Positions 1 through 6,091 of a DNA stretch of 6,620 bases are shown piece after piece. Both the position numbers and the translations under genes were made by a program. This DNA is from Methylophilaceae bacterium UBA6140 (GTDB lineage Bacteria > Pseudomonadota > Gammaproteobacteria > Burkholderiales > Methylophilaceae), in the NCBI GenBank assembly GCA_002423265.1, contig DIVE01000025.1, forward strand, positions 1,579 through 8,198, in the 5' to 3' direction. Position 1 is the first letter of the stretch. Each line of letters starts with the position of its first letter. The notes under the pieces were generated by a model. That model did no database searches, was not told the origin of the DNA, and worked only from the letters and a program-made list of their open reading frames with translations.

Positions 1-2
1 TA

Positions 3-395
3 CTATCGCTGCGAGGTACGCGCTATCCATGTATCGAATCCTTTATCCAGAAAAGCTTCGGGCGGCAATTCAGCGCCCAGTAAAAAAGCATCGCCCTGTT
101 CTATCGAGGGCTGCACCATCTGCTGCGTCACAATGAATGCGACCAAGGCCGCGCTGGCTATCATAACAGTTGGCATCAGCAAGCGGTGCTGATGCATGTA
201 GTTGCCGAATAAACGCAAGACATGGCCGAGGCCATCGGCGCCGTTGGCGCTTGCGGCCTGCTTCTGCGCAGCCAGATTACCGACGGCCTTCATTCTGGCT
301 GCGTACAGGCGATCAAGCACCTCGCGATCGAGTATCGCAGTGCTGTCATCCAACAAACTGACTATTTCCTTGGCTGTTTCGTGTTCGGTTTTCAT
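3..395 (-). CDS. DUF3619 family single-pass membrane protein
   Basis: A 130-aa protein of unknown biochemical function, assigned to DUF3619 from its overall form and its C-terminal motif LPPEAFLDKGFDTWIA (about residues 111-125). Residues 1-70 are hydrophilic and helical-looking. A single hydrophobic segment spans about residues 72-93, preceded by His/Arg residues (HQHR), which suggests the N-terminus is cytoplasmic and the last ~35 residues periplasmic. No enzyme motif and no HxxxCxxC anti-sigma zinc motif is visible. I chose the ATG at 395 (MKTEHE) over an in-frame ATG at 422 because AGAGGA lies 9 nt upstream of it. The gene follows the sigma factor gene on the same strand after 71 bp and is probably co-transcribed with it. 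DUF3619 genes commonly sit directly after such a sigma gene in betaproteobacteria. A role as a membrane partner or modulator of that sigma factor is inference only. Confidence 0.85.
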   Translation of the reverse strand: MKTEHETAKEIVSLLDDSTAILDREVLDRLYAARMKAVGNLAAQKQAASANGADGLGHVLRLFGNYMHQHRLLMPTVMIASAALVAFIVTQQMVQPSIEQGDAFLLGAELPPEAFLDKGFDTWIARTSQR

Positions 396-404
396 CGATC
401 CATT

Positions 405-410
405 TCCTCT
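405..410 (-). promoter_or_regulatory. Shine-Dalgarno site for the DUF3619 gene
   Basis: On the minus strand this reads AGAGGA, a good match to the anti-Shine-Dalgarno complement, 9 nt upstream of the ATG at 395. It lies inside the longer open frame that would begin at 422, and so argues for the shorter 130-aa product. Confidence 0.65.
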
Positions 411-466
411 ATCGCCATCCATTGATCAATGGCTGCTCAACAGGAGTCAAATTATTCTGCACCAAA

Positions 467-1042
467 TCATTGCTGCCGTTGTTTGGAAAAACCATATTTT
501 TCCAGGGTTGAGGCGAGTGTGTGTACGGCACGCGAACAATGTGTCTTGACGCTGCCTTGGGAACACCCCATGGAAGCCGCCGTTTCGGCCACATCCATAT
601 CCTCCCAGTAACGCAAAATGAAGGCCTCACGTTGACGCGCAGGCAACTTCTTGATGGCTGCTTCGATGATAGCAAGTGTCTGGCTGCGTTGAAGCCTGGC
701 CTCTGGCTGGTCGCTATCATTGTCGGGGTCGCCGCCGAGAATTTCAAGCGGATCGGTATCATCATCGTCGTTGCCGCTACCGAATGATGAAAACAAGGTA
801 GTCCACAGATTGCGCACTTTCTGCCTGCGCCAGTAATCCTTCATGGTATTTTGCAGGATGCGCTGGAACAGCATCGGATACTCGGTCACCGGACGGTCGG
901 GATATTTTTCGGACAATTTCATCATGGCGTCTTGCACGATATCGAGCGCAGCATGATCATCGCGCACGGCATAGGCCGTCTGCTTGAATGCACGACGCTC
1001 GACTTGGGCGAGAAAATCCGAAAGTTCTTGTGGGCTTGCCAT
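467..1042 (-). CDS. RNA polymerase sigma factor, ECF/sigma-70 family
   Basis: A 191-aa sigma factor with the two-domain ECF plan. Region 2 (about residues 12-75) includes the DIVQDAMMKLSEKY stretch and the aromatic/basic helix MKDYWRRQKVR expected to contact and melt the -10 element. Region 4 (about 123-181) includes LPARQREAFILRYWEDMDVAETA and the helix-turn-helix recognition part CSQGSVKTHCSRAV, which reads the -35 element. The linker is unusually acidic (NDDDDTDP at 91-98, then GDPDNDSD at 104-111). It would bind core RNA polymerase in the cytoplasm and redirect it to its own regulon, which cannot be named from the sequence. The ATG at 1042 begins where family members begin, although its ribosome site is weak. 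Downstream on the same strand is the DUF3619 membrane protein, which could regulate it. The annotation as a sigma factor is secure; the specific subgroup and stimulus are not. Confidence 0.93.
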   Translation of the reverse strand: MASPQELSDFLAQVERRAFKQTAYAVRDDHAALDIVQDAMMKLSEKYPDRPVTEYPMLFQRILQNTMKDYWRRQKVRNLWTTLFSSFGSGNDDDDTDPLEILGGDPDNDSDQPEARLQRSQTLAIIEAAIKKLPARQREAFILRYWEDMDVAETAASMGCSQGSVKTHCSRAVHTLASTLEKYGFSKQRQQ

Positions 1043-1210
1043 TCAGGTCTGATCAGGAATCGTTGTTGTTCGACTTTTATCGGCCGGCCTCACAACCGCC
1101 TTCGATTTCAAGGGGTAATGCAGGCCATCGGTTTCGAGTATATCAGGTTTGTATTTTGTCTCTGACCGGGATTTAGCTACAATCGTTTCAACACATTCCG
1201 ATTGCACCCA
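1043..1210. other. Divergent intergenic region
   Basis: These 168 bp separate the leftward sigma factor gene from the rightward PP0621-pilSR-ampD cluster and must hold the control sites for both. The rightward promoter at 1156-1183 is convincing. For the leftward gene only an isolated -10-like TATACT (minus strand, 1137-1142) is seen, without a good -35. No terminator hairpin, sigma-54 site or operator-like palindrome stands out. Confidence 0.6.
1156..1183 (+). promoter_or_regulatory. Predicted sigma-70-type promoter for the PP0621-pilSR-ampD operon
   Basis: A -35-like TTGTCT (1156-1161, 4 of 6 matches to TTGACA) and a -10 TACAAT (1178-1183, 5 of 6 matches to TATAAT) are separated by 16 bp. 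Transcription would start near 1190, leaving about 20 nt before the ATG at 1211. It lies in the 168-bp divergent region, and is the only convincing promoter I see upstream of the tightly overlapping four-gene cluster. It is a prediction from base pattern only. Confidence 0.55.
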
Positions 1211-1453
1211 ATGGCCAAACTGATTCTTATTGCAATTGCACTCTGGCTGATCATTATCGTTCTCAAACGCTACCGGAAAGGCATGGATCAGCAGGAAGGG
1301 GCTTCCGGCAAAGAGCGACAGCCAACCGAGAGCATGGTGCAATGCGCCTATTGCGGCGTACATATTCCCGAAAGCGACAGTCTCAAGGCGCGCGGCCACC
1401 ACTTCTGCTGCCAAGCGCACATGGACGCGCCCGAAGATGTCAACGACAACTGA
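1211..1453 (+). CDS. PP0621 family protein, membrane-anchored and Cys-rich
   Basis: A protein of 80 aa and unknown function matching the PP0621 family in size and layout. An N-terminal transmembrane helix (residues 3-18, ILIAIALWLIIIV core) is followed by a basic stop-transfer stretch (KRYRKG), a polar linker, and a C-terminal module with Cys45-x2-Cys48 (CAYCGVHIPESD), then HHFCC and His70. Cys45, Cys48, Cys66/67 and His70 could form a small zinc-ribbon-like site on the cytoplasmic side. Metal binding is inferred from the spacing. The ATG at 1211 is used; an in-frame TTG at 1202 would add three residues, and neither has a clear Shine-Dalgarno sequence, perhaps because the predicted leader is very short. 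The 3' end overlaps the pilS start by 17 bp, so the two are probably translationally coupled. I know of no established biochemical role. Confidence 0.85.
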   Translation: MAKLILIAIALWLIIIVLKRYRKGMDQQEGASGKERQPTESMVQCAYCGVHIPESDSLKARGHHFCCQAHMDAPEDVNDN

Positions 1454-3041
1454 ATCGGCACTTCTGCGCCTGATGCCGAGCGCCTACTGGCGCTCGATGC
1501 GTTTTTCGCACCTCTATCGACTGACCATTGCCTGCGGACTCACAGCTTATTATTTCTTCTGGCAAGCACAGCTCTGGCAAGCGCATTTCGACGGCAAGCT
1601 CTATCTGAAACTGGCACTCTCCTATCTGGTGTTCAGCCTCATCGCGAGCCTCTTAAGCTGGCTCAAGATCAGCCTGCTGGATCGCCGGCTGACCTTTATC
1701 GCGATCGTCGATATCGGTTTTATCGTTACGCTGATTTACGCTGCCGGCGGACTGGAAAGCGGTCTGGGGCTGTTGCTGGTGCTGGCCATTACCTCGGCCA
1801 GCTTCTTCAGCGATGGTCGCCTCGCCCTGTTCTATGCCGCAGTAGCAACCATCGCACTGTTGCTGGAACAATCCTACCAGTTCATCAGCTGGACACAATA
1901 CAGCGTCGATTACACGCATGCCGTCATGCTGAGCCTGAGCTGCTTCGCCACGGCATGGCTGGCCCACAGCCTTTCCAGGCGCACCATACAAAGTGAGGCG
2001 CTGGCTTCGCAGCGCGGCATAGACCTGGAAAACATGGCGCAGATCAATCAGCTCATCACGGAAGAAATGCAGGACGGCATTCTCGTCGTGGACAAGGATT
2101 TCAAGATCAGGCACCACAACGCACAAGCCGATGAACTGCTGGGCTCAGTGCAGACGGACGCGGCCATGCTCACACAATATGCGCCTGAAGTCGCCGAGCT
2201 TATGCAGCGCTGGATGGATAACGAAGAGCCACTCAAGATCAGCGGCGCCCCGCACAAATTGAGACTGAACGACCGCGAGCTGCGCCTGCGCCTGATGCCT
2301 ATCGGTAGTCAGCGACAGGAAGGCGCGGTGATTTTCATCGAGGACTGGAGCCAGTTCCAGCTACAGGCACAGCAGATGAAGCTGGTCGCACTGGGCCGGC
2401 TGACCGCCAACATCGCCCACGAAATCCGCAACCCGTTGAGTGCCATCAGCCATGCCAGCCAGCTGCTGCAGGAGGAGGACACAAAAGACCCTGCCATCCG
2501 CCGCATGCTGCAGATCATCGGCGACAACGTCACACGACTGGACCAGATCGTCAAGGATGTGCTGGAACTGAACCGGCGCGACCGCACCCAGCAGGAGCTG
2601 ATCACGCTGGAAAAATTCCTGCAGGATTTTTACATGCAATTCTGTCTTACAGAAAGAATCCCGGATGCAGGTTTCAACATCAAACTGCCGGACCATGCCG
2701 AACGCGTTCTCTTTGACCGTCGCCACCTCAACCAGATATTGTGGAACATATGCCGCAATGGTTGGCGCCACGGCCGGCAGCTTGCCGGCAGCCTGACCTT
2801 GTCGGTGACTCCCTCCGGCGATAGCCTCGACATCGCAGTCAGCGATGATGGCCCGGGCGTATCGGACGACATCATCCCTCACCTGTTCGAGCCCTTTGTC
2901 ACCAGCGAATCGACCGGCACCGGCCTCGGGCTGTATATTGCCCGTGAGCTGTGCGAAGCCAACGATGCGAGGATTCAGTACCGGAAATCCAATACCGGCA
3001 GCATGTTCGTGATTCATTTGAAAAGGCAATCCACACAATGA
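1437..3041 (+). CDS. pilS: Sensor histidine kinase, PilS type (type IV pilus regulation)
   Basis: A 534-aa inner-membrane sensor kinase. Six hydrophobic segments lie at about residues 28-45, 56-76, 85-102, 107-124, 128-146 and 160-177. A PAS-like domain follows (about 204-305, with QDGILVVDKDFKIRHHN). The dimerisation/phosphoacceptor domain holds the H-box AHEIRNPLSAISHASQL with His328. The ATPase domain shows the N-box LNQILWNICRNGWRHG (Asn437, Asn441), the G1 box DDGPGV (470-475), the F-box LFEPF and the G2 box GTGLGL (494-499). All catalytic motifs are intact. Six TM helices, a PAS domain and a length near 530 aa fit the PilS family, which in Pseudomonas senses pilin in the inner membrane and phosphorylates PilR. 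The start overlaps the preceding gene by 17 bp and lies just before the YWRSMRFSHLYRL segment typical of the PilS N-terminus. The stop overlaps the pilR ATG as ATGA. The real signal could differ, since no pilin gene is nearby. Confidence 0.92.
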   Translation: MSTTTESALLRLMPSAYWRSMRFSHLYRLTIACGLTAYYFFWQAQLWQAHFDGKLYLKLALSYLVFSLIASLLSWLKISLLDRRLTFIAIVDIGFIVTLIYAAGGLESGLGLLLVLAITSASFFSDGRLALFYAAVATIALLLEQSYQFISWTQYSVDYTHAVMLSLSCFATAWLAHSLSRRTIQSEALASQRGIDLENMAQINQLITEEMQDGILVVDKDFKIRHHNAQADELLGSVQTDAAMLTQYAPEVAELMQRWMDNEEPLKISGAPHKLRLNDRELRLRLMPIGSQRQEGAVIFIEDWSQFQLQAQQMKLVALGRLTANIAHEIRNPLSAISHASQLLQEEDTKDPAIRRMLQIIGDNVTRLDQIVKDVLELNRRDRTQQELITLEKFLQDFYMQFCLTERIPDAGFNIKLPDHAERVLFDRRHLNQILWNICRNGWRHGRQLAGSLTLSVTPSGDSLDIAVSDDGPGVSDDIIPHLFEPFVTSESTGTGLGLYIARELCEANDARIQYRKSNTGSMFVIHLKRQSTQ

Positions 3042-4390
3042 CCACCAACCCCTCCTGCCTGATCGTCGATGACGAAACAGATATCCGCGAGTTACTGGTA
3101 CTGACGCTTGAGCGCATGGGCGTCGAGACCTATACGGCAGCCAACGTCACTGATGCCAGGCACATGCTGAGCCAACGCGACTATGCGCTTTGCCTGACCG
3201 ACATGCGCATGCCCGATGGCGACGGACTGGACCTGGTGAGACACATCAACACGTTTCATCCCGGCTTGCCGGTCGCCGTCATTACCGCATATGGCAGCGC
3301 AGAAAATGCAGTCTCGGCCTTGAAGGCCGGTGCTTTCGACTATCTGAGCAAACCCATATCACTGAGCCAGTTGCGTCCGCTGGTGCAATCCGCACTCAAA
3401 CTGTCAGACCCCGAGATCGCTGATCTCGGCGGCCTCGACATGATCGGCATATCCGCGGCAATAAGCCAGGTACGGCAAATGATAGAAAAACTGGCAAGAA
3501 GCCAGGCACCGGTCTACATCAGCGGTGAGTCCGGCAGCGGCAAAGAGTTGGCGGCAAGGCTGATCCACCTGCAAAGTTCGCGCCGTGAAGCGCCATTCGT
3601 CGCCATCAATTGCGGCGCCATCCCGGAGAACCTCATGGAGAGCGAGTTCTTCGGCTACAAGAAAGGCGCGTTTACCGGCGCCAACCAGGACAAGCCCGGA
3701 TTGTTTCATGCGGCAAAAGGCGGCACGCTGTTTCTCGATGAAGTGGCCGATCTGCCACTCCTGATGCAGGTCAAACTATTGCGGGCAATTCAGGAAAAGA
3801 AGGTGCGCATGGTCGGTGACAGCCATGAAGAGGGCACTGATGTCCGCATCATCAGCGCCACGCACCGCAATCTTGGCGAAATGATGGAGAACGGCCTGTT
3901 CAGACAGGATCTCTATTACCGGCTCAACGTGATCGAACTGAGAATGCCGCCGCTGCGCGAAAGGCCGGAGGATATCCCGCAACTTGCCCAGACGCTGATG
4001 GCAAGGCTTTGCCGCGCCTCGAACATGCCGCAACCTGCACTCGCCCCGCAGGCGCTCTCCCTGCTCAAGCAGTATGCTTTCCCGGGCAACGTGCGTGAAC
4101 TGGAAAACATACTGGAACGAGCCATGGCGCTCTGCGATGGCAATACCATTTCAGCCGGGGACTTGTTGCTGGAAAACATGCAAGCCGCGGACCCGCCGTT
4201 CATTCCTGACGGCAACGGCGAGTTGCCCTTGCCCGAATATCTGGAGAGTATCGAAAAAATCGCAATCCTCAATGCACTGGAAAAAACCGGACAGAACAAG
4301 ACGGAAGCAGCAAGATTGCTCGGTGTCAGCTTCAGGACCCTGCGCTATCGTTTGTCGAAACTGGGGCTGGGTAAAGAGCATGATGATTGA
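3038..4390 (+). CDS. pilR: Sigma-54-dependent response regulator, PilR type
   Basis: A 450-aa NtrC-family activator. The receiver domain (about 5-120) carries the acidic pair Asp11/Asp12, the phosphoacceptor Asp55 (LTDMRMPDGDG), Thr83 and Lys105. The AAA+ domain (about 135-365) has Walker A GESGSGKE (163-170), the sigma-54-contacting loop GAFTGA (210-215), Walker B GGTLFLDEVADLP with Asp234/Glu235, and the arginine-finger region FRQDLYYRLNV. A Fis-type helix-turn-helix ends the protein (about 417-443, NKTEAARLLGVSFRTLRYRL). When phosphorylated by PilS it should oligomerise and drive ATP-dependent open-complex formation by sigma-54 RNA polymerase, classically at the pilA promoter. The ATG at 3038 is chosen because it forms an ATGA overlap with the pilS stop, has AAAAGG 11 nt upstream and starts right at the receiver fold. 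Gene order and length support PilR over other NtrC-like regulators. Confidence 0.93.
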   Translation: MTTNPSCLIVDDETDIRELLVLTLERMGVETYTAANVTDARHMLSQRDYALCLTDMRMPDGDGLDLVRHINTFHPGLPVAVITAYGSAENAVSALKAGAFDYLSKPISLSQLRPLVQSALKLSDPEIADLGGLDMIGISAAISQVRQMIEKLARSQAPVYISGESGSGKELAARLIHLQSSRREAPFVAINCGAIPENLMESEFFGYKKGAFTGANQDKPGLFHAAKGGTLFLDEVADLPLLMQVKLLRAIQEKKVRMVGDSHEEGTDVRIISATHRNLGEMMENGLFRQDLYYRLNVIELRMPPLRERPEDIPQLAQTLMARLCRASNMPQPALAPQALSLLKQYAFPGNVRELENILERAMALCDGNTISAGDLLLENMQAADPPFIPDGNGELPLPEYLESIEKIAILNALEKTGQNKTEAARLLGVSFRTLRYRLSKLGLGKEHDD

Positions 4391-4928
4391 CAGCGCCGGC
4401 ATCCACAAAGAAGCCCGATTCATCGCTTCGGCCAATTGCGACGAGCGGCCCGACACTCCGATTTCCCTGATCGTCATTCACAACATCAGTCTGCCGCCGG
4501 GCGAATATGGCGGCAACGGCATCATCGACCTGTTTACCAACCGGCTCGATCCGGGCGCGCATCCCTACTACGCAGAAATCCATCAGCTCAGAGTCTCATC
4601 CCATTTCCTCATCCGCCGCGATGGCCGCCTGCTGCAATTTGTCCCCTGCCTCAAGCGCGCATGGCATGCAGGCCAGTCGAATTGGCAGGGGCGTGAACGC
4701 TGCAATGATTTTTCTGTCGGAATTGAACTGGAAGGCAGCGACCACGACGCCTTTGAAGAGGCGCAGTATGTTGCGCTCAGATGTTTGATCGAAGCGCTGA
4801 AATCGGCCTACCCGATTACAGAGGTCGCCGGACACTCCGACATCGCCCCTGGCCGCAAAACGGATCCGGGGCCTTGTTTTGACTGGTCAAGAATTACCGG
4901 AATTCAGGGTTTGAACACGCCCTGCTAA
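4380..4928 (+). CDS. ampD: 1,6-anhydro-N-acetylmuramyl-L-alanine amidase AmpD
   Basis: A 182-aa cytoplasmic zinc amidase (amidase_2/PGRP fold) of peptidoglycan recycling. It cleaves the bond between anhydro-MurNAc and L-Ala in imported muropeptides, lowering the AmpR-activating muropeptide pool where AmpR exists. Predicted zinc ligands are His34 (IVIHNISLPPG), His152 (AGHSDIAPGRKTDPGP) and Asp162; the catalytic residues are Glu116 (VGIELEGSD) and Lys160. These positions closely match E. coli AmpD (His34, Glu116, His154, Lys162, Asp164). There is no signal peptide, which separates it from the outer-membrane lipoprotein AmiD. Two adjacent ATGs (4380 and 4383) are possible starts; both lie within the end of pilR, giving an 8-11 bp overlap, and follow the purine-rich GGGTAAAGAG. 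A much longer in-frame reading from 4074 runs through pilR and is rejected. The overlap implies co-transcription and coupling with pilSR. Confidence 0.94.
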   Translation: MMIDSAGIHKEARFIASANCDERPDTPISLIVIHNISLPPGEYGGNGIIDLFTNRLDPGAHPYYAEIHQLRVSSHFLIRRDGRLLQFVPCLKRAWHAGQSNWQGRERCNDFSVGIELEGSDHDAFEEAQYVALRCLIEALKSAYPITEVAGHSDIAPGRKTDPGPCFDWSRITGIQGLNTPC

Positions 4929-4975
4929 AAACCAACAGAAAAACCACGGTTCACAGCTTTAGAAAGTCACACATC

Positions 4976-6091
4976 ATGCCAAGAGTCGGTTCTGTCCATT
5001 ATTTGATGATTGTCTGCTGCGCGCTCTTGCTGGCTTGCGGCAAGGCCGAAAAGAAGGAAGAAACGCCGCCGATGACCACTCTGGTCAGCGTTGCCACTGC
5101 GGAAACCATCAGGCTGGAAATCCGCGAAGAAACCATCGGCACACTGGAGGGGCTCATCGACCCGACCATCTCCGCAGAAGTCGCCGCAAGAGTATTAAGC
5201 GTCGCAGCGAGGCCGGGGCAACAGGTGAAAAAAGGCGATGTACTGGTAATGCTCGACCCGACCGATCTCGCTCTGCAACGCCGCGAAGCAATGGCAGAAG
5301 TGGCGCGCATCGAGGCCTTGCTGGAGAACCAGCAACGCACGCTGGAACGCAATCAGGCGCTGGTTGAAAAGAACTTCATCTCGAAAAATGCGCTGGATGA
5401 CGTCAGTACCCAAAAATCCGTGCTCAAGAATCAGCTCGAAGCAGCCCGCATACGTCTTGCCGGCATCGAACACACCGGCAGCAAAACCCGCGTGGTGGCG
5501 CCCGTCGACGGCATCATCGAAAAACAGATCGTGTCGCCCGGAGACTTCGTCAGCATAGGCTCGCCGCTGATGCAGATCATCAGCAACCAGCGTCTGCGCG
5601 CGCATTTGCCCTTCCCCGAGCGTGTCGCCTCTAAAATCAAACCCGGCCTCAAGGTGCGCATGACAACGCCGACCTCAGCCGAAGAAGTAAGCAGCGAAGT
5701 CCGCGAAATGAAAGCACTGGTCGGCGAAGGCAACCGGGCAATAGACGTGATGGCAGACGTCATCGGCCAGGACGGCTGGCAGGCGGGCGCCAGCGTCAAC
5801 GGTATCGTCGTCCTCGATGAAATCGAAGCCGTCGTGGTGCCGGAACAGAGCGTCGTCCTGCGGCCTGCGGGCGACGTGGTCTATGTGATCAAGGACGACA
5901 AGGCCGAGCAAAGAGTAGTGCGCGCCGGTCTGCGGCAGGAAGGTAAGGTCGAAATCATTTCCGGCATTTCGGCAGGAGAAGTGGTCGCGGTGGACGGCGC
6001 CTCGTTCCTGACCGACCAGGCAGCAGTCACCATACAGGGGCGAAAAACCGGCGATACTGAAACGCAGACGGAAGCGAACGCCGCATCATGA
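4976..6091 (+). CDS. RND efflux periplasmic adaptor lipoprotein (MFP/HlyD-like)
   Basis: A 371-aa membrane fusion protein that would link an inner-membrane RND pump to an outer-membrane channel. The N-terminus is a lipoprotein signal: a hydrophobic stretch MIVCCALLLA followed by the lipobox cysteine Cys21 (LLAC-GK). The mature protein has the hairpin order expected of the family: first half of the lipoyl domain (about 65-94, ending RPGQQVKKGDVLVMLD), a charged alpha-helical coiled-coil hairpin (about 97-163), second lipoyl half (173-201, VVAPVDGIIEKQIVSPGDFV), then a beta-barrel and membrane-proximal domain (about 205-355). The C-terminal tail is polar and Thr/Glu-rich. The gene begins 47 bp after ampD with a weak AGAAAG site 9 nt before the ATG, and its stop overlaps the next start as ATGA, making an adaptor-pump operon. 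The substrate cannot be inferred; no regulator or outer-membrane factor gene is visible in the window. Confidence 0.92.
   Translation: MPRVGSVHYLMIVCCALLLACGKAEKKEETPPMTTLVSVATAETIRLEIREETIGTLEGLIDPTISAEVAARVLSVAARPGQQVKKGDVLVMLDPTDLALQRREAMAEVARIEALLENQQRTLERNQALVEKNFISKNALDDVSTQKSVLKNQLEAARIRLAGIEHTGSKTRVVAPVDGIIEKQIVSPGDFVSIGSPLMQIISNQRLRAHLPFPERVASKIKPGLKVRMTTPTSAEEVSSEVREMKALVGEGNRAIDVMADVIGQDGWQAGASVNGIVVLDEIEAVVVPEQSVVLRPAGDVVYVIKDDKAEQRVVRAGLRQEGKVEIISGISAGEVVAVDGASFLTDQAAVTIQGRKTGDTETQTEANAAS

Noticed and set aside
1137..1142. TATACT on the minus strand as the -10 of a sigma-factor-gene promoter
   Set aside because: Good -10 match, but no recognisable -35 hexamer at 16-18 bp upstream; too weak to list as a promoter.
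1043..1420. A 125-aa minus-strand frame upstream of the sigma gene, spanning the divergent region and antisense to the PP0621 gene
   Set aside because: It is in frame with the sigma gene but ended by a stop just before it, has no family resemblance, and its first part shadows the real plus-strand gene.
2773..2796. Repeated GCCGGCAGC within pilS
   Set aside because: Two short GC-rich copies inside a conserved coding region (around HGRQLAGS); coincidental with codon use rather than a repeat element.
2951..3037. N-terminal extension of PilR by 29 residues
   Set aside because: It is an out-of-frame reading of the end of pilS; the receiver domain begins directly after the ATG at 3038, which forms a typical ATGA overlap.
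2361..3038. A 225-aa open frame antisense to pilS
   Set aside because: It lies entirely opposite the conserved kinase domain, resembles no family I know, and is explained by the GC-rich codon pattern of the sense gene.
4074..4379. N-terminal extension of AmpD by about 100 residues
   Set aside because: The extra residues are an out-of-frame reading of the pilR AAA+ and helix-turn-helix region; the start at 4380 gives the usual AmpD length and aligns His34 with the E. coli enzyme.
5195..5605. A 136-aa minus-strand frame opposite the efflux adaptor
   Set aside because: Antisense to the lipoyl and coiled-coil region of a clearly coding gene, with no start signal or family resemblance.
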